From contig NC_133297.1 in assembly GCF_005239225.2 (NCBI RefSeq), forward strand, positions 17,782,147-17,846,146: a stretch of 64,000 nt of DNA. The letters run 5' to 3'. Made by a program: the position numbers and the translations under genes. This document shows, one piece after another, positions 1 through 12,599 of this stretch. The notes beneath the pieces were generated by a model. The model was not told the DNA's origin, did not search any database, and was given only the letters and a program-made list of their open reading frames with translations. Position 1 is the first letter of the stretch. Each line of letters starts with the position of its first letter. Source of the stretch: Populus alba (lineage: Eukaryota; Streptophyta; Magnoliopsida; Malpighiales; Salicaceae).

Positions 1-1110
1 CATCATTTATTTTATTTACTTTCTATTAGGTTAATCTAGTCTCATGTCCTAGGAATAGTGCTTAACGGGTTAATCTCGAGTTGTTTTTTTTGTGTAATTG
101 AATTTCTTTTTAATTTTATCATTTAATATTAAGTCAGTTAGAAATTGAGTTTTCATAATCTGTTTTGATTTGTTTTCTATTAGAATATCTTAGTCTCATT
201 ATCATGGTTGCGAGTTTTGGTATTTTAACTGCAGTTAAATCAGGTTATTATTTTCTTATTTTCTTTCAAGAGATTACCTTAGTGTCATGTCCTTTAACAT
301 TGAATTTGTTTTTTATTGGGTTGTTTATGTCTCGTGACCCGAGTTGCGTGTTTGACAAATTAATCCTATTGACGCAGTTTTTTTTTTTAATTGAGTTTTT
401 TTCAATTTCATCATTTAATATTGTGTTTGAATGAGAATTAGCCTTCATGATTTATTTTGGTTTGATTTTTATAAGGTTATTTCAGCTTCATGACCCGAGA
501 ATATTGTTTAACGAGTTAACCCATATTGACTTGTATCATTTTTTTAATTAATTTTTTTACAAATTTCATCATTCAACATTGAATCCGATATAATCGATTG
601 AGAATTGAGTTTTATAATTTTTTTTTTTTTTTTATTGAGTTATATTTAGTCTTATGACTAGTTCGTGAATTTAACAAGTTAATACAAGTTAAATCAAGTT
701 ATTTTTTTTTTTTGAGGTTATCTCGATCTTTTGACCCGGGTCATGAGGTTTGGCTAATTTGACTTGGGTAATTTTTTATGTTTTTTTTTAAAAAAAAAAT
801 TGATTTCTTTTTTTAATCTCATCCTTTAATATTATCCTGATTGGGGATTGAACTTCATAATTTATTTTTTATTTTCTTTCTATGGAGTTATCTCAATCTT
901 ATGACCCGAATCGCAAGTTTGACAGGTTAACTCGAGTTGTTTTTTAGGTTCTTTTTTTAATTTATTTTGTTTTCAATTTTATCCTTAAACATGGAGTTGA
1001 TTGGAAATTAGGCTTTATAATTTGTTTTGATTTGTTTTCTATGGGTTTATTATAGCCTCATACTCAAGTCACAAATTTGACATGTTAACCCTAATTAACC
1101 TAAGCCAAGC
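1..1110. repeat. Degenerate tandem repeat, about 150-165 bp period
   Basis: The same phrase recurs about every 150-165 bases: a T-rich stretch, then a (t)catgacccgag-like core, then a gttaactcgagtt-like core. Cores lie near positions 40, 195, 318, 490, 650, 733, 898 and 1060. Units are strongly diverged and separated by poly-T runs. Short open frames inside it (for example 165-434) are low-complexity and are not credited as genes. Similar vocabulary (gacttgggtt, ttaactcg) returns at 48.7-49.7 kb on the other strand, so this is probably a dispersed family rather than a local array. Confidence 0.6.
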
Positions 1111-3632
1111 CAATATGTTGTTATCTTAATATTAAAAAAAAAAGTTATCTTGAAATTTTTTTGAGTCAGACTATGTTTTTACTAATTGTTCGGGTTGCTT
1201 TTGGATCCTCAAAGTCAACTAGGTCATATCAAATCAATACTCATACAATTTAATTTTTTTTCCACTAAAATATACATTAGCAATATCTAAATATTTTTTT
1301 TCTATTCAAGAAAAATTTGACTCGACCTACAATATAGCGCAGGTCAATAATCGAGCCATAAACCTAAAACAAGTGGCCATTTAACTATACAAACATTGTG
1401 CATCCAGAGTGCAAATGTTGTGGATTCATACAATTTTCTTTCTTATATTTATCTCTTTCTTTTTCCCAACTCTTGCTCGATGATTTTGTGTTCTTCTTTA
1501 CCGCTAGATTCCCTTATGCTTGTTGTTGGTGAGGGGAGAGCTGACTTTTCTTTATAGGACCACTTTTATGGCTGTAATTTTTGCTATTGATCATTTTGGC
1601 TTGCCTTTAAAAAGGGTGTTGACTCTTTTTATTTTTTATTTTTTTTGGTTTTGTCCTAGTGGATTTCAGCTCTTTGTTCAATCATTTCATTTAATGGCTT
1701 TTGTTCCTTCCTTTGTTTTAGGAGTGGTTTTCAAGGAAAATTAGGCCATTATCATTCATTGATGTGGTTGGGGGTGGGTTTTTAGGGTGATGGTTTTGCT
1801 CTCTAGCTTTTTGTTTGGATTAGTCCTCGCCATAATGGGCCAATAGCCATCATTATGCATTAAATGCATAATCCACTTACCTGGGGCCTTTGTCCCTTAT
1901 GCATTGGAAGAGTTGCAACTGTTTTAGTGAAATTTGACATCTTTTTTTTATCGAGATGATGGGTTTGAAATGCTTTTTCTTGTTATGTCTTTATTGCCTT
2001 TAATTTAACTAAATAAGTTCTCTTTCCTTTATTAGTTTCATTTTCCCTTATATCTAATAGTAGTTCTTTTAGTTTCATTCCTCTTTTTTTTCAAACACTA
2101 TTTGATTGCATATTTGTTGTACAATGTACATTTGATTGGTTTGGATTGTGTTACTCTCTCTTGGCTTTTTTTTTCCCCCTAGTAAGAGCTTTAGGTTCAT
2201 TTCATTTGGTTCCCTCATGAGGGTCTTCTAGGTCTCTCTCCAAATTTTCTTCCTTGTTTTAGTTTTTTTTTTCCCTACCATTTTGTTGTTGTAGTTCTTT
2301 TTTTGCTCATACTCTCTTGTTTTTTGTGATTTGGTTTTTTTAGTGTTTATATATATTATTTTTAGGTTTTTGTTATTTGATTTCCAAGTTCTTATTGGTG
2401 TTTGGATGTCCTAGGTGGTTTTTCTACCTTATGTAGGTCTACTCTCTTTGCTTCATTGACTAGTTAGCTCTCTTTTACTTTTCATTTATAAGCTTGGTAA
2501 GTGGCATATGTCTTTGAAACTGAACTTTATGTATAAAAATATTAATCCTAATTGAACTTGGCCCACACTCTAATTAACTTATCATTTTCCTCCCAATTGC
2601 CAATCATCCAAGCCACTCAAGCAGTGTGTCACTGAGAGGCATTGAGATGTTTAATGTTTTAAGTCTTGTCATCATAGCATAAGTGATAATACTTTTTCTA
2701 AACCTCAATTACTACAAAGAACATGGGTCTGCAATTTATTCTTCTTGTTTTAATATGCTTAAAAACAAATGTGCTAGAATGTGTGGTATTGAGACTAGAT
2801 GCTCAACACTAGATGTTTGCGCTAAGTTTTCCTTTTCATTTACCTATTTCTTCCTTCTTTTTTTATTTTATTTTATGTTGGTCCGCTAACACCTGTGTTT
2901 GCTTTACACATAACTCTTTTTTTTCCGATAACAATTTCATACATTTAGAGAGCATTATAGAAAACCCTTAATTCTAAGATTCTGAGGATCACCCTATAAA
3001 TGTTAACTAAAAAAGAAGCTAAAAAGAAAAAAAAGGAATTTTTGTGATTCATGCTTATCGCAAACCCATTTCATTACCCATTTATCTAATGGAGCTGAAC
3101 ATGCCTTTTGTTATCTTAACATAATGCAATATTGATATTTTTGCTCAGTGTTATTTCTCTAGTCTATTTTTCTTTTATGATTTGCATGCTTTGCAAATAT
3201 ATATTCACCTTTTATTTATGCATGATGTTTGATGTTTTGGCATTCTATGATGTTTGTTCTAATCTCCATGTATAAATTCATGATTTGTTTTACCCACCCT
3301 TCTTTGAATAAATGCTATGGCCAATTCACAATATAAAAATCTGATAGCTAATAAAAAAAGATTGATAGAATTAGCTTATAAATACATGATATATCGTTAC
3401 TATATATTGTTTTATGAAGAAGGTTATAAGAGATTAAAAAAAGAAAGAAAGATAGAAAAACATCCTTCTACAACATCCACAATGATCCTAAGGCCACCTT
3501 CATTCTAGAATCCTCACAAATACCACAACTTTCTTTCTCACCCTTATGGCTACCAAACCATTAGTACCTATTTATACTTACACTACTTACATTGATTTGC
3601 TCATGTTTGAATGTTTTTTCTTACCTCACAAA
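1111..3632. other. No recognisable gene; T-rich intergenic sequence
   Basis: I find no domain, splice pattern or element ends here. Open frames at 1520-1744 and 2683-2889 are hydrophobic, T-rich translations without family resemblance. The right edge at 3632/3633 is the inferred outer end of the large retrotransposon that follows. Confidence 0.5.
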
Positions 3633-4474
3633 TGCCACACGTCCTCGCGCGACGTCGATGACGAATTCGATTCAAGGTTACTAGAAAACCTGAGTGTACT
3701 GGTTTTTGTTAGAGATTCGAAGGTAATTGACTCGTTATGACTAGGGAAGGGATTAGCACCCCTAGCGCACCCTACCTGAGATAAATTGCTTCGTGGTTTT
3801 GATGTGTTAAATAAGTTTTAAAAAATTTATCTTTTTCATTGGATATTAGAAATATGACTTACATGTAAGTTCATAATTCTTAACCGTGAGCAAATAAAAA
3901 ACATTAAATTCTTCTTTTGTCTTTGTGGCTTTATCATAAAAAATACATTCATAAAAAAAATTCAAACACACACACTTTTACTATATTTTACACATACAAC
4001 CATGTTCCAAAATAACAAAATTCAAAATAAATCAAATACAATTCAAAAAAATTACAAAATAAACCCCCAAAAATCCAAAGCCTTGTGAAATTTGCAGGAA
4101 TAGTGTCGAGGAACCCCTTGGATGGTGGGAACTATGGTCACACATTTTCTCCACGCGCCACCGCTACTAGCGGCGCTAGATTTATGTGCCGCTATAAGAA
4201 AAATCAGGGGACGAGGTGGATCTAGCTTGGCTGCATCCCCTCTTCCCTTCCTTGCTGGTAGTGACCTGTAAAAAAAAAAAATGCACAAAATAATTGATTT
4301 TACTTTTGTTCTTCTCTCTCAAGATCCATTATTAGTTTTCTTAGATATGTTTTCTTTTATCTTTCTTTCTTCTTCTTGGTTTGTTGTTTTTCTTCTTCTT
4401 CTTCTTCTTCTTTAGGTAGTAGATCTAACAGTTGAGCGGCAAGGGTGCTAGATTCGAGTGGTTGCTTTGGCAAC

Positions 4475-4611
4475 AGACATGACCAAAAGATTGATGTCTT
4501 CTCCCAAGTGTAAGAGTGTCGAAGTAATAAATAACCCGACAAGACCGGGGTCGAACACAGAGAGGTTAATTGTATAAATTATAGACAACAACAACAACAA
4601 CAACAACAATA

Positions 4612-4642
<31 letters not shown>

Positions 4643-6008
4643 AGAAGAAGAAGAAGAAGAAGTTGATGAGAACTTTGAGATGAAAGATTAATGTAAGGAT
4701 TAAACAATGATATAAACAAATGTCAAGATTAAAGGATCCACTAATTGTATTTCAAACAAGTATAGTATAAACTCTTATTATTCAACTGGAAACCACACAT
4801 AAAGGAGGTTCCAATTAGATGATTTGTCATTAATAACTCATTATAAATTGTTAACATGATCATATTAATTATCTTATTTAAGTAACACCAAACTTTTAAA
4901 TGTTGTCAGGAATTCATGATGTTAACTTAAGTTAACAACAAATCAAGTTCCTTTCATAACACAGGTGTAGGTTATACCATACGGTTGGGCTATGAGAGTG
5001 TCAAGCATTTGTTGTACCAAGTGTTATACAACACAAATCTAGATTAACCATTTAACAAGCAAGGTATTAAGAATTAGTAAGATAAAAAGATAAGACATGT
5101 TAATATTAAACATTAAGGTCCATGTTGAGTTTACACTATACTTATTCTTATACCATTAGTGTAACCTTTTCATCTTGACATAATAAACTTAGCTAAACAT
5201 AATGAAGAAGAGAAACATAAATAAATAAAGAAGAAAACATAAATAAGATACAAGTTAACGAAGCAAAGGAAAGGAAATAAAAAGCATAAATAAGATATTA
5301 ATGAAAGCAAAACTTAAGAATTACAAAAAAATATAAAGATAGAGAGCAAAGCAAGTTCTTGATCTAAATAACCAAGTACCTAAATGCATGGCAAATGCCT
5401 CCTTTTATAGGCCACAATTTGGAACTATTGATTTAATGACTAATTGTTGAGTGGGTGGCCAACTCTTGACTTAGTAAAAATCCTTATCTTTTTGTCAAGA
5501 AAAAACAATTGAGGTCATTTGGACTTCTAGAACTCGAGATATGGGTTGAGCACTGAACAGTGTCTGGGCTGCAAGATAGATTCGGACTTCTCCATTAATG
5601 CTATAATTTGGACTTGAAAACGACCTTTTTAAATCTTGGACTCCACACAAAAGTTGTAGGCCTATGTCTTACATTTCTATCCATATAAAGCAGACCTAAA
5701 TCCGAGATCTACAGCTCTAGATATGACCCAATTACTAAACAATGTTCCAGTTTAGACTGCACCAACATCTCTTTTCTAAGTTTGGCCCTCTATTTGTCCT
5801 TTCAATTTTAGTACTTAAACTCATCAATCAATCTTTTCATTTATGTGATAGGCCTACATTTAAGATAAACATTTACCATCAATTAAAGGTATCTTATATT
5901 ATTAGATATGTTATTATAAAACATGCTTTAGTTAAGGAGTTATTGATACTTCAAGTGCAAAATGATGATATAAAACCTTGATAAAAATGCACTTTTAAGT
6001 ATTAATCA
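4475..6008 (-). mobile_element. Solo LTR A of the LOG-carrying Athila-like family
   Basis: This 1.53-kb sequence starts with agacatgacc (a mutated form of the family end tgacacgacc) and ends agtattaatca. It aligns along its length with the LTRs at 24119-25649 and 52985-54610. Removing it rejoins ggttgcttt to the gctgctattgg that is continuous in the uninterrupted sister LTR near 27140, which proves insertion. Flanks gcaac and gccgc look like a decayed 5-bp target duplication. No internal retrotransposon sequence remains, so it is best read as a solo LTR from LTR-LTR recombination. Confidence 0.8.
4586..4662. repeat. Compound microsatellite (CAA)n-(TAA)n-(GAA)n inside solo LTR A
   Basis: Runs of caa, then taa, then gaa trinucleotides follow directly on one another. 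The same LTR position at 53098-53195 holds (AACAAT)n, (AGTAAT)n and (GAA)n instead, so the tract has changed separately in each copy. Confidence 0.85.
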
Positions 6009-6539
6009 GCCGCTGCTATTGGAGGCCAAATGGAGGGAAGATCTGGTTTGGTTTAACAACAATGGGGGAAGGTGGAGATGATGTATGTGGGGTTGGCCTC
6101 CGGTGAGGACAACACTGATGTGGCTAACAATAAAGGGGTCGATGAAAATGGGAAAGACCTATGAGATCTAGTCGGGTATAGAGGGAAGATAGAGTGAGTC
6201 AATGGCTCCGGTTTTGGGAGGCCTTGGTCAAGAGAGGGAGGTTCTGGTGAGGCCAAGACACGGGGGGCTATGAGAGGGGAAATATGGGAAGGACTTGGAA
6301 GATGGAGGATGAGGGAAATGTGTGGCCTTTGTAGGAGATGCCGAAATGGCAGTGGGGGATAAGCTGGCCTATTGGAAATGGGAAGAAGCGGTAGTTGCTG
6401 GAAGAGAAAAGGTGAGGTGGCATAGGGGGGTGTGACCGCTTGTCTTGGTAGAGATAATTCAGGTTTAGGGTATTTTATGGTTGCCTTAAATTTCTCTGTC
6501 TTAAAATTATCCCCTTCTTATATGTGTTGTGTACACTGG

Positions 6540-6549
6540 TATTTATAGG
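6540..6549 (-). promoter_or_regulatory. TATA box of the 3' LTR
   Basis: The minus strand reads CCTATAAATA, followed by a short GC-richer leader. The identical motif in the sister LTR (27665-27674) suggests the LTR promoter. Confidence 0.5.
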
Positions 6550-6868
6550 AGAAGTGTGGCTTGGCCACAAACACATTGGTCCCTCAATCTCTTTATTTTT
6601 TGCAAATTTTGATTTTTCTATTTTTTTTATTTTCTTTGAAAACAAGCAATATCAATGTCGACTCAATGAGGAAAATCAATGATTGTAAAAATAACACGTT
6701 AAAAGTTGAACGTGTTCAAAATACCTTTGAAAATTTAAATTCTTTTGAGACGACATTGAAAATGCTAAAAACAATGCAAATATATCCAAAATGTTTTTTT
6801 TGTTTTTTTTTTTGTTTTTTTTCTCTAAAAATTTATCAAAAACATGGGTCAAAAATTGGGTGGTAATA

Positions 6869-7456
6869 TATGCCCCTTCTTTACAATGCTTATGAAGCAA
6901 AACTCCTCAATGTTTTGCATTGTAAAGTTTGTAAAGAAAACTTGTCTTCTTGTCTTCCTAACTTGCTGAATGATCCAGTTATCTAAAGACTTTACTTTTT
7001 TCTCTTTTTCTGTTTGTTTTTCTTTCTCTTTCTCTTCATTCTTTCTTTCTTTACTCTCTCTCTCTCTCTCTTTTTCGTTAACCTGAGATCCCATCTGATG
7101 ATCTTCTTTAACCAGAGCAAAATAAAATGTTCTTCCTAATGGCAGGGTTTCAACTTTCTCTTTTTTTTTTTTTTTTTTTTATTGAGAATTTCCTAATGGT
7201 AGGGTTGTTCTCACTTTTCTTCCAATGCTAAGATAATGTTGGTGGCTCAGTCAACCTGAGATCCCATCTGGTGATCTTCTTTAACTAGAACCAATGTCTT
7301 TGTATGCAGCTTGGTCAACCTAAAATCCCATCCGGCAACTTCCTTTTGATGATTCCTTTTAACTAGAATCCTGTGTGTGGTTGGGCTAAAAGTTTGGTTA
7401 GGCTCACCTGAGATCCCTTCTAACGATCCCCTTTAACTAGAACCGAAATCTTGTGT
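6869..7456. repeat. Short degenerate repeats next to the 3' LTR
   Basis: The phrase cctgagatcccatct-gatcttctttaacyagaacc recurs near 7080, 7255, 7315 and 7405, and again at about 8830 beyond the LINE insertion. Between copies lie variants of ttcctaatggcaggg. It appears to be the untranslated internal region of the Tat/Ogre-like element. A pure T tract of about 20 lies at 7162-7181 and a TC-rich run at 6985-7075. Confidence 0.5.
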
Positions 7457-8349
7457 GTGGGTAGCTTCGACTTCTCGTATACCTAGGGCACAATCTTGCA
7501 GTCGGCCTCCAGTCCAATTTGACCCTGTTTCCTCATCTCAAGCTTCTCCGCCTAGAACCAGGGTGGTCTTTGTTGATTTCGCTACTCCATCTTATGGAGC
7601 CAGGGTTTCTTCTAAGTGTAGGAATAGAGTCATGCACAAGAATCGTTCTTCTGCACCATCGTCCCCAATCCTTACTCCTAGTGACAACAAAGCTGATTCC
7701 TCTAATGGCTCTAGATCTGGCACTTTGGCGAGTACTAGGCGGGTTGGGTCTAGCCCTTCTGATTCTTATCAAGTCTCCAACCCCAACCTTGGTTTGAGTC
7801 ATGGCTCGCCCCTCCATCCAACCTCTAAGAAGGGAGGTAATACTCCTCAACCATCGGGGTTCTTTGCCCATCCCTGGAACATCCTACTCTTTTGCCTATT
7901 AGACCATAAATGGATGGCAAAGAATCTCAACCAGGTACTTCTTAGTCTCCTGGTCTCATTCACTTCCCTGATTTTGCATCTTCTGCTTCTTGTCATTTTA
8001 AGGAAACAGATATTGATAATCATATTGATTTATGGCAATTCTGTTTAATTGGGTTTGTTGCTGGAAAGTTCCTTGGCTATGCTTCTTTGTCTCACCATAT
8101 TGGTAAAAATTGGAAACACAAAGCAACATTTACAATGCATAATTCTGGTTGGTTGATCTTTGCATATCCCTTTAAAAACAAAATGCTAGAAGTTTTAGGT
8201 GGCAGACCATACTATGTTTTTGGCAGGCCACTCATTCTTAAGGGCATGCTTGATTTTTTTGACTTCAAGCCCAACGATATGACCAAGATGCCAACCTGGG
8301 TAAGATTTCCAAACTTACCTTTGATTTATGCTGGTTATTGCTTGGGTTT
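7457..8349 (+). pseudogene. LINE ORF1 remnant with DUF4283 domain
   Basis: A Ser/Pro-rich N-terminal part (about 7455-7860) is in a different frame from the DUF4283 part. The latter reads IGFVAGKFLGYASLS, then NSGWLIFAYPF, then PTWVRFPNLPL. DUF4283 proteins of this type are the nucleic-acid-binding ORF1 proteins of plant L1-like LINEs and normally end in a CCHC knuckle. Here the frame runs directly into 3' UTR sequence after PNLPL, so the knuckle is missing. Frameshifts plus truncation make it non-functional. Confidence 0.75.
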
Positions 8350-8812
8350 GTTTGGTTTATTCTGCTGGTGTTATTGTGCTGTTGGTTTGCTTCTGGCTTT
8401 CTGTAGCTTTGTTCATGTGTTATGTCTTGGCTTTGTGGGAGCCTATTCCCCTAGCTTTATTTTATTCTAGGGAGCCTGTTCCCTTTATTATTCATATCTG
8501 TACATAAACTTTTGTCTGCTCTACTGGTGCTCTAGTTAGAGCCTATGTTGGTGTTTGGCCTCGTGCTAGCATTTTGGGTTCTTCTCCAACATATGTTTTT
8601 GGATGCACGTTACGTTCTGTTGTGCTAGTTCCTGCCTAATGGTTTGGTTTGCTTGCCAATTTTTAGGGTTTGTTTCAGGGAGCTTGCTCCCTTTTTTCTC
8701 AAGGGAGTCTATGCCCTTTTTATGGTCTGTATATACATATACAATTGTTTTGTTGGTTTCCAACGATGTTTTATTTTGATTTATAAAATTTCTTACATTT
8801 GATAAAATAAAA
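7457..8812 (+). mobile_element. LINE derivative 1 (ORF1 joined to the 3' UTR)
   Basis: It is flanked by an 11-bp direct repeat, aaatcttgtgt, at 7446-7456 and 8813-8823. The sequence to the right continues the element repeat interrupted on the left. The insert contains a Ser/Pro-rich ORF1 start, a DUF4283 domain (about 8015-8330), then a TG-rich 3' region, and ends ttcttacatttgataaaa. There is no endonuclease or reverse transcriptase. The 3' region and tail match those at 16.2-16.79 kb and 50.9-51.3 kb, defining a family. It was probably moved by an autonomous relative. Confidence 0.8.
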
Positions 8813-8823
8813 AAATCTTGTGT

Positions 8824-11800
8824 AGTTGGGCTAACCTAAGATCCCATCCAGCGATCCCCTTTAACCATAACCAAAGTTTGTGTATGGTCTTCCTGATAGC
8901 AGGGTTGACATGAAGACTTTTCTTGATGATAAGGTTGATCGTCTCATTTCCTTGAGATTTTTCTAATGGTAAGGTTCATCTCATCTCTTTCTCGTTCCAA
9001 GGTCAAAACTATGATTTCTTTGTTATCATCAACCTAATGACTCCTTCTTTATCCACAAGCTCGCTAGACTTCATTGAGGATTTTCCTGTAACAAATCAAA
9101 AATATATGGAATGCTTTAAGGTTAAATGTCATGTATGCATCCTTACCTGGTTTGAAACATAGGTCCTCCATCTTCGATGCTCCATCACCTTAAGGTGTCT
9201 TTGTTTGCATTATAAAGCCTTCTTTGTCCTTCTGATTTGCCGATTCATTCATGTCCTAGCCTTCCATTTAAATGTAAGTGCAGTTCCCATTCTGGGTTGT
9301 CCATGATGATTACTGCTTTTGTTGTTTTTCAAGCATAACCATGCCCCCAAGTGTGGTGTTGCTTGATTCATCATAAGGGAGCTTAACAAGCTATGCATTT
9401 CTAAAATTCTCTTAAGAACTGTTCTTTGTTTAGTTGTGTGCATCTTGCCAATAGCCATCAAAAGGTTTTCTAGTGTTGTCCTCATCTTAGATTGCTAACC
9501 AGCCATGGACTTGCCTTTAGTTGAAACAATACTCTAAAAGTATATGTTATCGTCAGTCTTCTTGGAAACTATCCAGTCATCCAGACATGTATCTTATAGC
9601 TTGCAGTAAAAGACTCATGGTGGTATGCTTAATGTTCTTTTTAATGGATTCCTCTCATCTTGTCGAATTAGAATGTGATAAGAAATGCATTGGCATCATC
9701 AATGATGTTCATTTTATCACCTATATTTATATGGTGAAGTGTGTCCTTATGCTTCATAATAGATGATCCCACAATTAGTCTTAGTGGTGTTCATCTTTCC
9801 AACATTCATTCCAATACAATTACACGATAACATCTGTTACGAGTCATATCCATATTTTTAAAGGGTAAATCCAAATGGAGATATAAAGTTGTCCCTCAAG
9901 TACAATGTTGTTTTCAATTGCTGCTGGAGTTCACTAGATCATCGAATGATTTTTAACAACATTCCCTTCAATATGATCTGAATGTGCTTGTTCATTTGAT
10001 TATCTTTCTTTGAACACCATTGTCCTCAGTTCACTGATTCATCATTTAATCATCTTTCATTGCCCCCTAGATGATCAGAATACTGCTTGTTTTTCCTTCT
10101 CAAGGTCCACTGTATTGCCCTTGGTTGCTCCACTTTTCAAGGAGTGTTGTCAAGTGTCAATGTCATTTTTGTCAAGGATTTTGCAAACTTGATCAATGCT
10201 CTTCTTGTTTGACAATCTTTCTTATTCGGGAATCAACTCTTATATTTCAAAAATCATGTTTATTCAATGTCTAATTGTTGAAATGAAATAAGAGAGATGT
10301 CAGTTTTTAAAAGTATTTTTGAAATTCAAGCTTCTTTGGTTAAAGACCCAACACACGTCATTCAATACATGTAGTCATTTGATTATCTTGTATTTTGAAA
10401 ATAGAAATTGACTAGTTGAATTATTAAAATAGCTTTTTCCATGGTTTTTTTGTGTCAATTTTAGTCTCTAATCTTGGATATATCTTTTGATGGTCTACGA
10501 TGAGGTGATCTTTTTTATGAATTTTAAAAACAAGATGCTAAAGTCAAAACTCAGGCTTTATCAAGAAAGGTTGTTTCTTTTTTAGCACTTGTTTTTATCA
10601 ATATGCATAATAACTAGTAGCTTAATTCATGAAGCCACAAATCTTATGGAAAAGCTCTTCAAGTTTTGAGAACGTCATTTATCGGTTTAGATTGCTTACT
10701 TGATCGAAAAGGGCTTTCAAAAACACATAATGCAGGCTATGGTTCATGGCTATGAAAGAAAGGAAAATTCACAAGCTCAAAAAAGTATTTGAGGGTTTCA
10801 AAGACCTAGGATCAACATCAACTATTCATCAATTCTTTTTCTCTTGTTGTCTCTCTAGAGGAAGTGGCATATAACCTTGTTAACCTCAAATATTTGAATT
10901 CTCTTAACATAGTCATAATACAAATCCAACTTTTTCTTTGATGAATAATCAATCTAACCATTTGAATACATTAGAGGCTTTATTATTGATACGAAAAGAC
11001 AATGTTTGTAACTCGGTATTTTTTTTATATTGACTTTTGGTGTTTGTTGTGTCTTTCCTTGATTGAAACTTCTTTTGCCTTTTCTAAACTTGATAGGCAT
11101 TCTCTTTCCTTTATCTTTGACTTGTCTTTAAGTGTAGGCAATTTCCACTCCTTTTTTAGCTTTCTCATAGCATTCCTCAAAGTTTTCTTATATACGCCCC
11201 CCAATCTATGGTTTCTTTCTTTTAGCCCTCTCTCAATCATTAGACTTTTGTTCTTAACATTTCCTTTACCATTAACTCTAACCTTGTCTTCATCCTTTTC
11301 AACAACATATCTCTCATTTCCCTAGTGTGGGGGTGATCCTAGTCAGGGTTTTTTCAAAGAAAATATTATACCATGCTTAAAATGGGACCGCAAGGGATAA
11401 TATTTGAAGAACTGTGAAAGGTGGCATTTTCTCATTTCGAGAAAGCTAAGTTAGAACCAATAAATTTTGACTCCGTCTAATGTAATGATTTGGACTTGTA
11501 AGAATCTTGATTTACGAGTCCATGACTACTGAATCCACTATATGTCATTATGCATACTATTAAAACTTAGCTACATGGTGGGTGATTCAGTTTCATGTGT
11601 GAGCTTAAAATTTGTTTGGTCAGCCTATATCATTTCAACAAGTATCGAGTTATTTATGCAATCAAAATACTTTTAAACTTTCAGGATTGATTAGTCTTAA
11701 TCGTGTGTTGGAGTTTGATCAAAATATTTTGCCAAAATAAACTTTAAAAGAAACATCTCGTTATTTCAAAGAGACGAATAAAAAGACGTGTTTTGTTAAA

Positions 11801-12033
11801 ATGATGAGATGCAACCCCAAAACAAAATGCAAAATTCCATAACAATATGATCGACAATTCATCGTCATTCTTGGATTAGCTTTTCTGGCAATATTTGTGC
11901 TTTGCCTAGCATTTTCAATCACATGTCATTCTGAAGATGTTCTGGGGACAACATAGCCAATGACACATCTTTCACAAACTCAACTCGCCTCTTGCTCAAC
12001 ATCCTCTATACTAAATTCTTAAAATTCTTGCAA
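8824..12033. other. Decayed internal region of the Tat/Ogre-like element
   Basis: Repeats of the 7-kb type continue to about 9060. Beyond that I see only short unrelated frames (for example 9249-9485 minus, 11025-11240 minus) without recognisable retrotransposon domains. No RT, RNase H or integrase motif is visible on either strand, so pol has been deleted or has decayed beyond recognition by eye. Confidence 0.45.
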
Positions 12034-12378
12034 CTATTCAATTGAATGACTCAAAATCCCCCCATGATGTTCAAATCTCTTGTTTGGATTATACCACGTA
12101 GGAAATAGTATTTGCATGGGATTTAACGGAGTCAAGGCAACAAGTTTGGAATCTGGTAGATGTTGGTCGACAAACTTAAGTGGTAGAGAGATGTAAATCT
12201 TGGCAAAGACATTTGAGCAGTTGATGCTACAGTGAGACCTTACTAGACCACATAAATAAGGTTTTCCACCCTTAAAGTTATCTTCAGATTCATCTCTTAT
12301 TATTATTCTGGAATCCATGACAGAACCTTCAATCTTTCCCCTCTTCATAGCTTGTTCAATTCTTTTGACAATCTTCAC
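12034..12378 (-). pseudogene. Tat/Ogre-like gag fragment
   Basis: The 114-codon minus-strand frame ends with PLKFVDQHLPDSK, then FPTWYNPN and FEHHGGILSHSIE. This resembles the Tat/Ogre gag region where a YxPxAxCxYHxGAxGHSxExC pattern precedes the nucleocapsid; the cysteines here are replaced (F and Q positions), so the knuckle is degenerate. Its strand agrees with the flanking LTRs. The assignment is by resemblance to the family pattern only. Confidence 0.5.
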
Positions 12379-12599
12379 AACATCATGTCAGTCTTTTAAT
12401 GTTGTGGTTGTTGTTTGAGGATTGTTCGAAACTTTTCAGTAGATAGGTAATCATAGCACCACCCGAACACATGAAGCACCGCCACTACCGACATGTGAAA
12501 TCACACGTTATCTTTGTTGGGGGATATGATGAATTTAAAACTCCTCTTGTCTCCTCTTTGATTCTTCATTGTTGGTGTGGAAAATGGACACTTGTAAAG

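Larger units (their letters stand above)
3633..6868 (-). repeat. 3' LTR of the Tat/Ogre-like element, interrupted by a solo LTR
   Basis: It is homologous to 26309-28019. Left part 3633-4474 matches 26309-27145 and right part 6009-6868 matches about 27143-28019; between them sits the solo LTR at 4475-6008. On the - strand the LTR begins near 6868 after the purine tract and ends near 3633 with ...GTGTGGCA. Its minus-strand TATA box (CCTATAAATA, 6540-6549) matches the one in the other LTR. It lacks about 60 bases, present in the 5' LTR, between the cgatg block and the attcgattcaagg block. Confidence 0.65.

Noticed and set aside
7533..7871. 112-codon antisense frame, Arg/Ser-rich
   Set aside because: Antisense shadow of the Ser/Pro-rich LINE ORF1 start.
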